Source of the DNA: UBA6244 sp963676875
GTDB taxonomy: Bacteria > Bacteroidota > Bacteroidia > Bacteroidales > F082
DNA length: 64,000 bases
Assembly (NCBI GenBank): GCA_963676875.1
Contig: OY781436.1
Span: 2,108,001-2,172,000, forward strand
Direction of reading: 5' to 3'
Shown here piece by piece: positions 18,772-28,334 of this stretch. Numbering within the stretch: the stretch's first letter is position 1; each line of letters opens with the position of its first letter. The translations under genes and the position numbers were made by a program. The notes beneath the pieces were generated by a model. The model was not told the DNA's origin. It saw nothing but the letters and a program-made list of their open reading frames with translations, and did not search any database.

Positions 18772-18786
18772 AATATGGTTGGTAAC

Positions 18787-18972
18787 TAACATATAAACAC
18801 ACCCCTATTGCGTTTATCTCGACTATACCATCACTGTTAAAACCCCCATGTGATATTTCTTTATGTCTCATTACGTGGAATATATCCATTTTTAAATATT
18901 TCTAAAAGCTTAAAATCAGCTCCTTGTTTCATCGTAATGAATCATTGGTAGTTTGGTGTGGTAAAGCTAGGG
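18787..18972. repeat. 543-bp dispersed repeat, truncated copy 3
   Basis: Covers the first 186 bp of copies 1 and 2, more diverged. It keeps the 23-codon minus-strand micro-ORF (18861-18932, ending GYIPRNET) and its ATGA overlap with the stop of the longer one. The remainder, 18973-19074, shows no gene or repeat I can place. Confidence 0.75.
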
Positions 18973-19074
18973 AAAAACATGCTTCATTAACACGCAAGCA
19001 AATAAAAATTGCCATCATATGGTTGGAGGTCAACCCTTCCCAAGTGGATATCACGACAATGGTCCGGTGGAGGT

Positions 19075-19151
19075 AATACCGATTATGAATTGAAATGAGC
19101 TTTAAGTTCGCTTCGCTCCTGAAACCTCTTCAATTTATATATGGTATAATA
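19075..19151 (+). repeat. MITE-like element, internally deleted copy
   Basis: Has both ends of the 118-bp element at 11138-11255 but lacks the middle; the join falls at TTCAAT, which occurs twice in the full element, so a short-repeat deletion explains it. Nothing else is seen between it and the stop codon at 19296. Confidence 0.65.
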
Positions 19152-19295
19152 CAAACTCTTCGGGAAATCTGCCGAAAATTCCCACCCGGTTTTTAGCCTT
19201 GTTTTATGGTGTTTCGTCTCCCAAGCAAATACCTGCCAACAACCATGAGCTGTGTTGGTTTGAGGGATTCGGCCGGGGAGCCGGTGCCAAATCAA

Positions 19296-20894
19296 TTAAA
19301 ATCGTTGTGTAATATTAATATATACACGTTGATAGTTGTATTCCTTCTCAAAAGTAGCCTCTACGTTAAGTGAGCAATAGAGCTTTTTCATGATTCGGTA
19401 GGTGAGATTCAACTCGCCCATATTTTGGGTTAACGCCGATTCTGAATTGATAAAATCATACTGTACCAGGCGATATCCCAGACCACCATCCAATTTAGCC
19501 GGCACCAATTCTTTGTTCAGACCAATGCTAAATATTTTTCCGGACAGGTAGGCCGTTTCGAGCAAAGTTGCCGAAACAGTAACCGATGCATCAACGGCAG
19601 GCACCCGGCTCATGGTAACATAGGCATAGAGGTTTTTGGTGGGGCGGGGATCTTGATTTCTGAAACGATAGCCTGTTTTCACACCCATATAAATACTTCT
19701 TCCGGCCCGGTAATTTACCTGAAAAAGGTAACCCTGGGTGCCATCTGTGTCGAGCAGTCGTTCGATAAAATCCCTGTCGTAGGTTTCATAATATACCACA
19801 TTCTGCCGATTGCTGTACGATAGCGAAACGGTCAATGGTTTGATAATTTTGTAACGCAATGACAGATACAGATTTGACAGGTTGAAGGTATTGCTTGTAA
19901 CATCATTTACCTTTTTATACAGATCTATTTCGGCGCTACCAAAAAAATACACGTTTTTTATGAGGGCGTTGGCATGTTGCAAATAGGCAAACCTGCGATC
20001 GGTAGCACCGGAATTTTGTTGATTGATAATGGCCAGGGTTGATTGCATGTTTCCATGATCGGAGGTGTATTCATGTGCCACATATCCACCAAATTCAAGT
20101 AAATTGAAATTATAGCTGTAATTGACATAATCCGGACGACTTCCTGCAATCAATCCGATGGTAAACGCATTGAATTTCATTTCGTATTGCAAACCATCGA
20201 TGGCGCCAACGCTGGAAAGCTTGGGGTTGATTTTTCTGCCAAACCACAGTTGATATTTGTCAGAAAATTTGTAGTTCATGGCCAGGTTATAAATCTTGAG
20301 ACCATTAAAAATGTCGTCTTTTATTTCATTCCACTCACCACTTCGGTGCACAAACGATAGATATGCCTCCACCGAAAGTTTTGAATCGCTGATATTCCGG
20401 GCATTCATGGAGAAAGTATAGCGCATACGTTGTGAGTTGCCTCCGGGCGAATCCGAAAAATTCAAATAGGAAGATAACCCCAACCTGCCGGATATTTTTT
20501 GTCGGGTTTGTTGCACAACCTCTTCATCCACAATTTCTGCCTCTACCGGTATTGCAACCTCGGGTTCCTCAACTTTTACGGGTTCAACCTCCTCTATTGT
20601 AGCTACCTGAGGCCTTGTGTTAAGCCGGTCACCCAGTTCAAGTTTTACATCGCCAATGGCGCTACAAACGGCAGAAATGGAGGATAGACTTGTAACAACC
20701 AATGCCGGAACTTGGCTATCGTCTTCGGAAATAAATAAAGTGTCGCCCACCATAAGCCCCTCTGTGGAAGCAAAGCGGACGTAAACATTTTGTGAAGTCA
20801 GGTACGAGATATTTCCTTCAATGGTGGTGGAATTTGTTTGAGCCATTAACCCCACACCCATTCCAATCAATATCAGCGAAATAAAATACTTCAT
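19296..20894 (-). CDS. outer-membrane beta-barrel protein of the cytochrome operon
   Basis: 532 residues. Signal peptide 1-19 (ending GLMAQ). Residues 20-95 form a small beta domain with VGDTLFISEDD, FlgT/SH3-like in look. A Glu-Val-Pro-rich linker (about 100-130) follows. Residues 135-532 show alternating strands with aromatic girdles and end in a C-terminal Phe (NITQRF), the mark of an outer-membrane barrel; the size suggests about 16-18 strands. Last gene of a five-gene operon, 10 bp after the 31-heme cytochrome. Likely role: an outer-membrane partner or conduit for the cytochromes. It has no sequence signature of MtrB/PioB that I can see, so that is inference. Confidence 0.7.
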   Translation of the reverse strand: MKYFISLILIGMGVGLMAQTNSTTIEGNISYLTSQNVYVRFASTEGLMVGDTLFISEDDSQVPALVVTSLSSISAVCSAIGDVKLELGDRLNTRPQVATIEEVEPVKVEEPEVAIPVEAEIVDEEVVQQTRQKISGRLGLSSYLNFSDSPGGNSQRMRYTFSMNARNISDSKLSVEAYLSFVHRSGEWNEIKDDIFNGLKIYNLAMNYKFSDKYQLWFGRKINPKLSSVGAIDGLQYEMKFNAFTIGLIAGSRPDYVNYSYNFNLLEFGGYVAHEYTSDHGNMQSTLAIINQQNSGATDRRFAYLQHANALIKNVYFFGSAEIDLYKKVNDVTSNTFNLSNLYLSLRYKIIKPLTVSLSYSNRQNVVYYETYDRDFIERLLDTDGTQGYLFQVNYRAGRSIYMGVKTGYRFRNQDPRPTKNLYAYVTMSRVPAVDASVTVSATLLETAYLSGKIFSIGLNKELVPAKLDGGLGYRLVQYDFINSESALTQNMGELNLTYRIMKKLYCSLNVEATFEKEYNYQRVYINITQRF

Positions 20895-20904
20895 AGCTCT
20901 TTGG

Positions 20905-23304
20905 TTAGTCGTTTAGTCTTTTTTGGAATGTTTTCATACCCGATCCATTTGGATGACAATTGAAGCAGGCATTACTATTGTACTGGTATCCCGAAACACC
21001 CTGATGCTCATCGTTCATATCCGTCTGGTTATGCTCATGGCAATCGATACAGCTAAACAGGGCATAGTTGGAAGGGTTGGTATGACATTCGGCACAGCTA
21101 TTCCATTCGTTACGGTGTTTGCCGCTATAGATGGGGAAATACTGCCCGTCGTGATTGAAGGTGGAAGGTTCCCACACGCTTTGTGTATGACACGATTCGC
21201 AATCTGTTGGAAATTGTGCTGATGCATGTGGCGGGTCGTTGGTCTGATTGTAATCGCTTTGATGACATCCAAAACAAGTGTTTGGGGTGCTGTTGTAATT
21301 TCCGCCATGACATTCAACACAATTGTTGGCAATGCTTATATGGGCTCCGGCCAACACATAATACTGATTATGAACCGGAAACTGTGCCGGATTCCAACCC
21401 GGATTGGTGGTGTGACATGCTTCGCACTCCGTTGAAATTCCAATGGCACTGTGATTTGGGTTGGAAGTCTGACCATAGTCGGCTTGATGACAATCGCCGC
21501 ATATCATGGTGGTTCCCGGATAACCATTTGTATGACAAGCCGAACACTCTGTCGTTGTGTGGGCTCCTGTGAGTGGGAAATTGGTTGTGTTGTGATTAAA
21601 TCCTCCTTCGGCACTACCAGTAGGATGACAGGCAAAGCAGGCATCACTGGCATACTCGTATCCCGGAATTCCGGCATGTTCATCGTTCATGTCAGGTTGA
21701 TTGTGATCGTGACAATCGATGCAACTAAACATGGCATAATTTCCGGGAGTTGTATGACAATCGGTACAACTGTTCCACTCACCCTGATGCTTTCCTGAAT
21801 AAATGGGAAAGTATTGCCCATCGTGGTCAAAGGTGGCGGGCTGCCAGGCTTCTGTGCTATGACACGATTCGCATTCGGTGGAAAACTGAGCCGTAGCATG
21901 GGGCGGATCATTGGTTTGGTTGTAATCGTTGCTATGACAACTAAAACATAAATTGGGCGTATTTACATAACTACCTTCGTGACAGGCAAAACAGTCGGTG
22001 GCAATGCGACCATGTGCTCCGGTGAGTGTATAGTAATCGTTGTGAATGGCAAAAGTGGCAGGTTTCCAGTCAGGTACAGTTGTATGACACTGATCGCACT
22101 CGGTATTAATCCCAATTTGGTTGTGAGCCGGATTGGTGGTTTGTGTATAATCTTCCATATGACATTCGGAACAAACGGTGGGGGTACCTGAATACCCGCC
22201 GGCATGACAATCGATGCAGTCGGTGGTTGTATGAGCTCCGGTTAATGGGAAATTCGACAAACTGTGATTGAACCCGCCTTCTCCGCTACCTGTGGGATGA
22301 CAATCGAAACAGGCTTGACTTTCATAAATATATCCTCCCACGTCATCATGCTCATCGTCGGTATCCGGTTTGTTGTGTTCATGACAATCGATACAGGTAA
22401 ATTGGGCATAGTTGGCCGGATTCTGATGGCAATCGGTACAGCTATTCCACTCACCATTATGCTTACCGGAATATATGGGGAAATATTGGCCATCATGGGT
22501 GCGAAAATCTGCAGGTTTCCATCCGGGGGCTGTTGTGTGGCATTCCATACATTGGGTTGAAAGGTCGATGGAAGAGTGGTTTGGATTGTCGGTTGAGAGG
22601 TAATCCTGCTCATGACAAGAGAAACATTCGGCTGAAATGTTCGAGTAATCTGTTCCCTGGGCGTGGCACTGATAGCAATCGCCAATGGCATGGCCTTGGG
22701 TAAGTGGGAAGAACGAATGATCGATTCCGGCTCCCGACCAGGTAAATACATTGATGAAATGACACTCCACGCAATTGGTAGAAAAATTGCCTGCCACATG
22801 ATTGGGACTTGTTGCCGAATTATAATCAGTTTGATGACAATCAATACATTCAATCCCCAAAGGTTCGAAGCTCAACGTCGAGGCGGAGGGATGACATGCG
22901 ATACACTCGGCGGTGGCATGGGCTCCCAAAAGGGGAAACCGACTCATTTGATGGATTTCGGTAATATTGGGAACCAACCACGATTGGGAGGTGTGGCAAA
23001 GGGCACATTCCATGCCGACGGTTTGGTTGTGCATATCTGTGTGGCACGAGGCACACTCGGGTTGAGCAGCCGAAAAAACCAGGGTGCTGTGGCACGATTT
23101 GCAGTCCACCGATTGATGCTGTCCGGTGAGCGGAAAATTGGTGGCGCTGTTGTGGTCAAAAGTGTAGGTGCCGGGCTCCATGGTCCAGCCGGAAGTTTTA
23201 TGACAATCGTCGCAGCTGATAGTTAAATCATCTCCATGGGGCGACTGAGCCCAAAGACTGACACCGAATGTCAGGATGAAGATTAGTGATGACAGTTTTC
23301 GCAT
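20905..23304 (-). CDS. 31-heme c-type cytochrome
   Basis: 799 residues with a Sec signal peptide (ending SLWAQ) and 31 CxxCH heme-binding motifs, evenly spread. From about residue 270 the chain is built of a module of about 223 residues repeated: HDGQYFPIYSGKH recurs near 272, 495 and 719, the last module being cut short at the C-terminus. Extra His residues (for example in FPLTGAH) supply distal ligands. No lipobox, membrane anchor or T9SS tail, so periplasmic unless held by the barrel. Its ATG lies inside the end of the 20-heme gene (22-bp overlap), so the two are translationally coupled. Expected to work as a long electron wire. Confidence 0.9.
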   Translation of the reverse strand: MRKLSSLIFILTFGVSLWAQSPHGDDLTISCDDCHKTSGWTMEPGTYTFDHNSATNFPLTGQHQSVDCKSCHSTLVFSAAQPECASCHTDMHNQTVGMECALCHTSQSWLVPNITEIHQMSRFPLLGAHATAECIACHPSASTLSFEPLGIECIDCHQTDYNSATSPNHVAGNFSTNCVECHFINVFTWSGAGIDHSFFPLTQGHAIGDCYQCHAQGTDYSNISAECFSCHEQDYLSTDNPNHSSIDLSTQCMECHTTAPGWKPADFRTHDGQYFPIYSGKHNGEWNSCTDCHQNPANYAQFTCIDCHEHNKPDTDDEHDDVGGYIYESQACFDCHPTGSGEGGFNHSLSNFPLTGAHTTTDCIDCHAGGYSGTPTVCSECHMEDYTQTTNPAHNQIGINTECDQCHTTVPDWKPATFAIHNDYYTLTGAHGRIATDCFACHEGSYVNTPNLCFSCHSNDYNQTNDPPHATAQFSTECESCHSTEAWQPATFDHDGQYFPIYSGKHQGEWNSCTDCHTTPGNYAMFSCIDCHDHNQPDMNDEHAGIPGYEYASDACFACHPTGSAEGGFNHNTTNFPLTGAHTTTECSACHTNGYPGTTMICGDCHQADYGQTSNPNHSAIGISTECEACHTTNPGWNPAQFPVHNQYYVLAGAHISIANNCVECHGGNYNSTPNTCFGCHQSDYNQTNDPPHASAQFPTDCESCHTQSVWEPSTFNHDGQYFPIYSGKHRNEWNSCAECHTNPSNYALFSCIDCHEHNQTDMNDEHQGVSGYQYNSNACFNCHPNGSGMKTFQKRLND

Positions 23305-24875
23305 TTAAATTCCTCCAATTTATACTGAACAACTTTTTTATCGTTAACAACCAATTCTTTATGACATTTATAACACGCCACATCCTTATGACGACCATCA
23401 AGGGCAAAGCGGGTATTGTCGTGGTTAAACTTTTCCGGTTTCCAATTTTCGTTGATATGGCAACGGCTGCAATCTGTTTTGCCTTCCTTCTCAAACTGGC
23501 CTGCGTGGGTATCTGTGTGACATGATGCGCAATCGGTTGCCATTCCTTTAAAGGCCTGTTTCCGGACTTGTGTGGTGCTGCCCTTAAAATGGCATGCTCG
23601 ACACGTTTGGTTTTTGTGGGCGCCCAATAGATCAAAATCAGTGAGTTTGTGATCAAATTGTATTTTATTCCAGGATTCCACTGAGTGACAGGCTTTGCAA
23701 TCATTCTCAGGATAATATTTGGGCGTTATATAATCGGCATGAATATCAGTATGACAATCGACACAACGCTGGCCCATGGGTTTGAACACCCACTTATCCT
23801 CTTTTTTATGACATACGAAACAAGGAGTAGCCAAATGAGCCCCTTCAAGTGGGAATGCTCCTAAATTATGTTTTTCGATGGTATAAGATGAGCCTACAAA
23901 ACTATTAACGCTATGACAATCCTTACAATCAGGGTTTTTGCCTTGGCCAACAAATTGCTTTTCGTGGTAATCTTGGTGACAATCGGCACATCGGGCGTGT
24001 TTGATGGGGTCGGTATATTTCGTTTTGTGACATTTTTTGCAGTCCAGATGCACATGCTTCCCTTCCAGGGCAAAATTTGTTTTGCTGTGATCGAACCCCT
24101 CCAAACTTTTAATATTTAAGAAAGAGTTCTCCGTATGACATTTCTTGCAGTCCTGACCAAATTTATTATCGTGCACATCTTTATGACAACTGGTACAATT
24201 TCGAAATTCAATTCCTTTAAATTTTTGAAATTTTGTGTTGTTCACCGTCTCAATGGGATGACATTTTTCGCATGCCACGTCCATGTGCTTGCCCTGCAAT
24301 GTGAATTTTGTTTTATTATGGTCAAATTTCGGCGCAGGCTTAAATTTTTCCATCCCATGGCAATCAACACAATTGGCCGATAATGATTTTTGATGGTAAT
24401 CATCGTGGCATGAAAGACAGTCCGTGTTCAGGCCCAGGTAGCTAAATTTCTTATCCTTGATTTTCTGGTCAGTGATAAATTCAGTTTTGTGACAATCTTC
24501 GCACTTTTTCAATTTGTGGGCTCCCAACAGTTCGTAACCGGTTAACTTGTGATCGAACTGCTCCTTGTTGAAGCGGATTATCTCGAATTTAAGGCCGTGG
24601 TGGTCGTTGTGACATGAGGCACAGGCTTTTCCTTTTATTTCGGAAGATGCGTGATAGCCTTTATCCTGGGTAATTCGGGTTTGGATTTCTTTATGACAAT
24701 CAAGACATTTTTCATTGGTAACGTTTTCGCCCAATTCGTGACAGAGCGTACAATTTGAAATGCCTTCCAGGTGTGAATGGACCTGAGCCAGATCGCCGGG
24801 GGATATTTGACCAAACCCGCCGGTTGCGATCAAAAGAACCACCATAACAAGATATATCTTTCCCTTAGCTTTCAT
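23283..24875 (-). CDS. 20-heme c-type cytochrome
   Basis: 530 residues, signal peptide ending GGFGQ, then 20 CxxCH motifs; the last (CENCHH) is the very C-terminus. Regular units with FDHxKTxFxLxGKHxxxxCxxCH place a distal His about 10-25 residues before each heme pair, a pattern of cytochrome c3/doubled-CxxCH proteins. Lysine-rich, unlike the more neutral 31-heme protein, which suggests a donor-acceptor pair. Periplasmic. It starts 23 bp after the oxidoreductase gene. No cytochrome c maturation genes are in the window. Confidence 0.9.
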   Translation of the reverse strand: MKAKGKIYLVMVVLLIATGGFGQISPGDLAQVHSHLEGISNCTLCHELGENVTNEKCLDCHKEIQTRITQDKGYHASSEIKGKACASCHNDHHGLKFEIIRFNKEQFDHKLTGYELLGAHKLKKCEDCHKTEFITDQKIKDKKFSYLGLNTDCLSCHDDYHQKSLSANCVDCHGMEKFKPAPKFDHNKTKFTLQGKHMDVACEKCHPIETVNNTKFQKFKGIEFRNCTSCHKDVHDNKFGQDCKKCHTENSFLNIKSLEGFDHSKTNFALEGKHVHLDCKKCHKTKYTDPIKHARCADCHQDYHEKQFVGQGKNPDCKDCHSVNSFVGSSYTIEKHNLGAFPLEGAHLATPCFVCHKKEDKWVFKPMGQRCVDCHTDIHADYITPKYYPENDCKACHSVESWNKIQFDHKLTDFDLLGAHKNQTCRACHFKGSTTQVRKQAFKGMATDCASCHTDTHAGQFEKEGKTDCSRCHINENWKPEKFNHDNTRFALDGRHKDVACYKCHKELVVNDKKVVQYKLEEFKCENCHH

Positions 24876-24898
24876 ACAGATTGATTCAAAATGATGCG

Positions 24899-26239
24899 TT
24901 AGTGTTTTAATATGGCCTCGCCAAATTTTTTGGTGATTGTGATGCCGACCTTTTGCAAAAACTGCGTGGGCAATTCTCCCCCGGCAAAAATGTACACCAG
25001 ATCGTTTTTCTCCGAAACAGATTCGCCACTTTTTCCGTTTTCAATGATCACCTCATCGTTACCAATTGAAGTTAGGTTGGTTTGAAAGCGAACATCTACC
25101 AGTCCTGTATCTGCGGCCTCCTTGATAAGTTCAGCATTTTTGGGTTTGATTCGTTGAAAACTTTCGCCGCGATACGACAGAACAACCTTGTTCCGGTCAG
25201 CAAGCAGTAAGGCAGATTCAACGGCGGAATCGCCACCTCCAACAACTGCAATATGCAGATCATGAATATCCTCCGGTTCCAAAAGCCTGTAAGCCACCTT
25301 TGGCAGGTCTTCGCCGGGAATGTTGAGTTTTCGGGGCGTGCCACGTCGGCCAATGGCCAATAGTACATATTTCGCGGAAAAGTATTCTCCATTTTTGGTT
25401 CCAACCTTAAAATTATCCTCCTGTTTTTCAATGGATTCAATTTTACTGTTTTCCTTAATTTCAATATGGTTATTTTCCAGAACGGTTTTCCACAAATCCA
25501 GCAATTCACTTTTGTTGGTCTCAAACAGTTTTACCTTGCCATGCAAGGGGAGATCCATGGGGGAAGTCATTACGATTTTTGAACGAGGAAAACTAAAAAC
25601 AGTCCCTCCGAGTGTATCCTGTTCTATTGTAAGGCAGGTCAGGCCAAGTTTTTTGGCTGTTAATGATGCAGAAATGCCCGCCGGACCTGCGCCCACAACA
25701 ATCAAATCATAATCGGCTTTACTGCCTGACTTATGGGATTTGAAACTTTTTGCAATATTCTCAACAGCCTGCTTTCCTTGTTCCACGGCATTTTTGATAA
25801 GTCCCATACCTCCCAATTCGCCGGCGATATATATGCCCGGCACATTGGTTTCAAATTCCTGACTAACGTGTGGAAGGTCGACACCACGCTTCTCGGTTCC
25901 AATGCACAGCGTGATGGCCTGCGTGGGGCAAGCGTGAAAACATGCCCCATGTCCGATGCATCGTGAAGCATTGATGGTTGTGGCCTTTCCATCGCGAATG
26001 CCAAGGATATCCTTTTCGGGACAAGCCTGAATGCAAGCCCCACTCTGAATGCAACTCCCGATATCCACCACCGGATGTAGCGAAACGGGCTCATATAATC
26101 CGTCGAGCTTGGCTTGAGCAATTTTTTGCTCCACAATTTTCGACTTACGACTTTGTGATCGTAAATACCAAACCACCACGGCCAAACAAAAAAGTATGGC
26201 GATGCCGTAAACCAATATTTGTTCAAGTAACAATTCCAT
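24899..26239 (-). CDS. membrane-anchored ferredoxin / FAD-NAD(P) oxidoreductase
   Basis: 446 residues. One membrane helix (about 8-28), then two Cys clusters of ferredoxin type (CIQSGACIQACP near 65 and CIGHGACFHACP near 100) and a thioredoxin-reductase-like flavoprotein: FAD motif VVGAGPAGISAS and NAD(P) motif VVGGGDSAVESA. In both clusters the second Cys is replaced (Ser and His). The redox-active CxxC of thioredoxin reductase is absent. It should pass electrons between a pyridine nucleotide, FAD and Fe-S on the cytoplasmic face. The ATG at 26239 lies one base after the upstream stop, so it is coupled to the cytochrome b-like gene; ten upstream in-frame codons are excluded. Confidence 0.82.
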   Translation of the reverse strand: MELLLEQILVYGIAILFCLAVVVWYLRSQSRKSKIVEQKIAQAKLDGLYEPVSLHPVVDIGSCIQSGACIQACPEKDILGIRDGKATTINASRCIGHGACFHACPTQAITLCIGTEKRGVDLPHVSQEFETNVPGIYIAGELGGMGLIKNAVEQGKQAVENIAKSFKSHKSGSKADYDLIVVGAGPAGISASLTAKKLGLTCLTIEQDTLGGTVFSFPRSKIVMTSPMDLPLHGKVKLFETNKSELLDLWKTVLENNHIEIKENSKIESIEKQEDNFKVGTKNGEYFSAKYVLLAIGRRGTPRKLNIPGEDLPKVAYRLLEPEDIHDLHIAVVGGGDSAVESALLLADRNKVVLSYRGESFQRIKPKNAELIKEAADTGLVDVRFQTNLTSIGNDEVIIENGKSGESVSEKNDLVYIFAGGELPTQFLQKVGITITKKFGEAILKH

Positions 26240-26240
26240 A

Positions 26241-27110
26241 CTAAAAAATCCAGCGGTAACCAAAAACAATGGTCACAGCTACATGAATGATCATAATAAT
26301 CAGCATAACAAAGGCGAACGGCAAATGTGCCACATGCCAGTATTTGAATAAATTCTGCATGGTCGTGAGTCGCTCAATTTTTCTGTTGATGGAAATTTCA
26401 CCATTCACCAATTTCATTACATCACGTTTCTGCGATTTAGTCATCCGGTTTTTCTTCAACACCTCTTTTACGCTTGCTCTCACCCTGCGGTCTTCATTGA
26501 AGTTGGCAATAATTCTACTAAAAAGGTTTTTATGATAAGCTCCTACCTTGTTTCTTACAGATTTGATAATAACGTTAAAACTCTCATCGTCAAGGTGGAA
26601 GTCTTCCTTCAAAAGGGCTCCTATGTCTTTCTTTTGGTTTTTCACCTCACTCAAAGTCAACTCCCTGCCTTCGATGGTTCTGGGTATTTGGATGTAGATA
26701 AACCTGCCCGCAATTCCACTTAAAAATACGGCTACCATACTCCAAAAACTAACCGAAACCAATCCTCCAAATTTCATGGAAGTGTGGTAGAGTACCAATA
26801 TGGGACCCAGTGTACAAAGGAAAATATGAAACTCAAGCCAATATTTTAAGGTTCCCAACCGGGATAAAGCCCTGATTCGCTTTCTGGCCATGTAAAAAAA
26901 TACGCCGATGGTCATCAACAGGGTTCCGGCAATTCCAAATCCATGCCCCAAGGGCCCACTTGGCTTTAAAAGTTGATGACTGTCGCTAAAAAACCGCTCT
27001 TCAACCGGCAATTTATAATAGGAATAGCCATAATATCCAATACCTAACAGCGCTGCCAATACAATTAACGACATAATGGCAATATAAATCCGATGAACGG
27101 TAGTACTCAT
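26241..27110 (-). CDS. cytochrome b-like integral membrane protein
   Basis: 289 residues with about five helices: 1-28, 55-75, 92-110, 117-137 and 263-285. His residues lie in or next to helices (GPLGHGFG, LEFHIFLC, VLYHTSMK, YWHVAHLPF, MIIHVAV), enough for two b hemes. A soluble basic loop of about 115 residues (140-255) separates the last helix and probably docks the oxidoreductase. Resembles cytochrome b561/ferric-reductase type proteins. First gene of the operon; likely exchanges electrons with the quinone pool. Confidence 0.7.
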   Translation of the reverse strand: MSTTVHRIYIAIMSLIVLAALLGIGYYGYSYYKLPVEERFFSDSHQLLKPSGPLGHGFGIAGTLLMTIGVFFYMARKRIRALSRLGTLKYWLEFHIFLCTLGPILVLYHTSMKFGGLVSVSFWSMVAVFLSGIAGRFIYIQIPRTIEGRELTLSEVKNQKKDIGALLKEDFHLDDESFNVIIKSVRNKVGAYHKNLFSRIIANFNEDRRVRASVKEVLKKNRMTKSQKRDVMKLVNGEISINRKIERLTTMQNLFKYWHVAHLPFAFVMLIIMIIHVAVTIVFGYRWIF

Positions 27111-27131
27111 TATTTTCGGGGCTTAGTTATT

Positions 27132-27139
27132 CAAATATA
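27132..27139 (-). promoter_or_regulatory. -7 box of the cytochrome operon
   Basis: TATATTTG on the minus strand, fits TAnnTTTG. Transcription would start about 15 nt before the ATG at 27110. No good TTTG -33 box at standard spacing. Confidence 0.4.
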
Positions 27140-27533
27140 AACCAAAAACGCAACAAACATATATCAAGGTTTCTGAATATGATTGATATCATCGCATCTT
27201 TCATTAAACCGAAGATTGTAAAAATAATAATTTGGATCAAATGTTGACACCAATTATTTTCTAATTCATTAAAAAACAATAACTCTCATAAAGCTTTGCT
27301 GCAAGAGAATACCGAAGACCCCCACAATTTATATCCATTATAAATAACCAGATGATGTGTCTTAGTTCATCGACTTGCAGAAAAATTACTTCTATGGATA
27401 CATTAAACTGTAGGTAGGCGGATGAATGCACAACTGTGTTTTATAACAGATGTTTTAGGAACCAAAAACAGATTTTTAGGCTTTTTTCAGTATTGAAAGG
27501 GTGAAAACCTAACGCTCCATTAGCCACAAAATT
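27140..27533. other. AT-rich gap without gene
   Basis: No ORF, repeat or terminator that I can support. AT-rich with a few short inverted repeats. It separates the cytochrome operon from the hypothetical gene at 27534-28172. Confidence 0.5.
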
Positions 27534-28172
27534 TCACTTCAAAAGTTTCCAAATCTTAGTTTTTTTCTTCTTCTCTCTGTTTTTGAAGTGGTAGGTTTTT
27601 TCTCCGGAAATGATAGAAATGGGAATACCAATAGAAATCAACCCAAGCCCAATTGCAGAAGTTTTCAAATATCTGTCCGAATTAAATCCGCCGTTTTTAT
27701 AGTCGATACTGATTAGAGGTGAAATAATTAAGGTGGTTAAACTTCCGATGATTATGGAAGTGTTGCCAAATGTGCTCCAATACTGAGCGGATTTGCTTTG
27801 GTATTCAATTTTTAAAATGTCTGATATATTGATATTTATCGGTTTTGCGGGGCTGGAATTCCATTGTTTAAAAGTATAGTTTGAGTCACATAAATATCTG
27901 ACCTCCATGCTGTTGATGGTGGGCTCAATTTTAATTCGTTCAGCGTTTATTTCAAGAATTCTTCCGTTGAGGTATTGCAAACTGTCGGTGGCAATCAACG
28001 ACCTGTGTTTTACAGTTATTTTCAGGTAATTAAGACTATCGCATCTGATAGTTTTTTGTTCGTTACCATGAGTTATTTTGAATGATTCGACAACATGCTG
28101 GGAATTTGCACCCATCGCTACTGCCATGATAATGCAAAAGGCTAAAAGGCTTTTTCTTATGATCATATCCAT
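27534..28172 (-). CDS. hypothetical secreted or membrane protein
   Basis: 212 residues. Start set at ATG 28172, which gives a clean signal peptide (ending GANSQ). A beta-rich middle (about 30-130) is followed by two hydrophobic helices (about 137-158 and 172-192) and a very basic tail with KNREKKKKTK. Family not recognised. Alone between two gaps; no operon partner. Confidence 0.6.
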   Translation of the reverse strand: MDMIIRKSLLAFCIIMAVAMGANSQHVVESFKITHGNEQKTIRCDSLNYLKITVKHRSLIATDSLQYLNGRILEINAERIKIEPTINSMEVRYLCDSNYTFKQWNSSPAKPININISDILKIEYQSKSAQYWSTFGNTSIIIGSLTTLIISPLISIDYKNGGFNSDRYLKTSAIGLGLISIGIPISIISGEKTYHFKNREKKKKTKIWKLLK

Positions 28173-28334
28173 GCTATTTCTTTTCAATGAAGTAAAAAAA
28201 CAGATAACTAACTCTGTGGATTCACCTTGAACATACAGTTCCTCCAATTTCTATCTTGTCACAAAGGTATTCCGTTTAATATTCTGATTCCTGTTTTTTT
28301 TTTAATCATTGATGTCCGGTTAAAAAATATATTG

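Noticed and set aside
20923..23226. Many long antisense and shifted ORFs inside the cytochrome genes (for example 22242-22853 minus and 22663-23226 plus)
   Set aside because: They are shadows of the repeated CxxCH codons; the main frames have signal peptides and regular heme motifs.
20905..23304. Regular repeats that might suggest a CRISPR array
   Set aside because: The period is coding (module repeats of a cytochrome), with no constant repeat-spacer pattern.
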